A stretch of 64,000 bases of DNA from Locusta migratoria (lineage: Eukaryota; Arthropoda; Insecta; Orthoptera; Acrididae). Each line of letters begins with the position of its first letter. Position 1 is the stretch's first letter. Positions 63,905-64,000 of this stretch are shown here, piece by piece. The DNA is taken from assembly GCA_026315105.1 (NCBI GenBank), contig CM048746.1:140846730-140910729 (forward strand), in the 5' to 3' direction. The notes below the pieces were generated by a model that was not told where the DNA came from, made no database searches, and saw only the letters and a program-made list of their open reading frames with translations. Both the position numbers and the translations under genes were made by a program.

Positions 63905-64000
63905 TCAAATGTTTGTAGACCTTATGGGACTTAACTACGGGGTCATCAGTCCCTAAACTTACAAAACACGAACTAGCTGATTCTAAGGACGGCACAAATA
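63905..64000 (-). mobile_element. SINE-A copy, cut by window end
   Basis: Reverse tail and body (CAAATGTTTGTAGACC ... GGACGGCACAAATA) running off the window; the head lies outside. Confidence 0.8.

Noticed and set aside
1310..64000. tRNA genes suggested by the many B-box sequences (GGTTCGAATCC)
   Set aside because: All belong to repeated SINE families with long tails and TSDs, and the heads lack a consistent cloverleaf and anticodon loop.

Overview
The window reads as intergenic or intronic DNA from a large, repeat-rich insect genome. It is AT-rich with no operons and no recognisable host exon. Nearly every supportable feature is a transposable element. The mix (RTE-type LINEs with (AAC)n tails, several tRNA-derived SINE families, Tc1/mariner relics, dinucleotide arrays) fits an orthopteran such as a grasshopper. 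That placement is inference from repeat style, not from a host gene.

Layout. 1-9,440: fragments of CR1/jockey-like and RTE LINEs, a 1.57-kb Mutator-like non-autonomous element with a 10-bp target-site duplication (TSD) at 2746-4318, SINEs, a (TA)n array, and an inverted pair of repeats carrying a hammerhead-like motif (7828-8958). 9,437-12,720: an RTE retrotransposon with an intact 1019-codon ORF. 13-23 kb: tandem 302-bp tRNA-like repeats, a Tc1-like relic, two adjacent non-autonomous DNA transposons (18259-19729 and 19770-21248) and two foldback repeats. 23-33 kb: RTE copies (one inserted in an older inverted copy), CR1-like fragments, SINEs, a foldback, and a second LINE type with two nonsense codons. 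34-42 kb: a 596-bp palindrome and a pair of 0.7-kb inverted repeats 4.6 kb apart enclosing two different transposase relics. 45-49 kb: SINEs, an internally deleted mariner, a CR1-like fragment. 49,104-55,015 (minus strand): a complete I-superfamily-like LINE with poly-A tail, gag-like ORF1, endonuclease-RT-RNase H ORF2 and an 11-bp TSD. 56-59 kb: tandem 302-bp repeats and CR1-like RT. 59,690-63,595: a second intact RTE nested inside another RTE copy with a 9-bp TSD.

SINE names used here. SINE-A: head contains GGCCGAGGGG, about 200 bp. SINE-B: head contains GTAGCCGAGCGG, with a tail related to A. SINE-C: 302-bp unit with a tRNA-like core. SINE-D: about 320 bp (6404 and 30838). SINE-E: 4738 and 5096. 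SINE-F: 58366. Foldbacks are FB-1 to FB-5.

How parts work together. The two RTE copies and the I-like LINE are self-contained copy machines (endonuclease nicking, target-primed reverse transcription). SINEs and truncated copies presumably use such machinery in trans. The most unusual recurring signal is CTGANGA - hairpin - GAAAC, the consensus of the hammerhead ribozyme core, found in at least six places and mostly inside foldback repeats.
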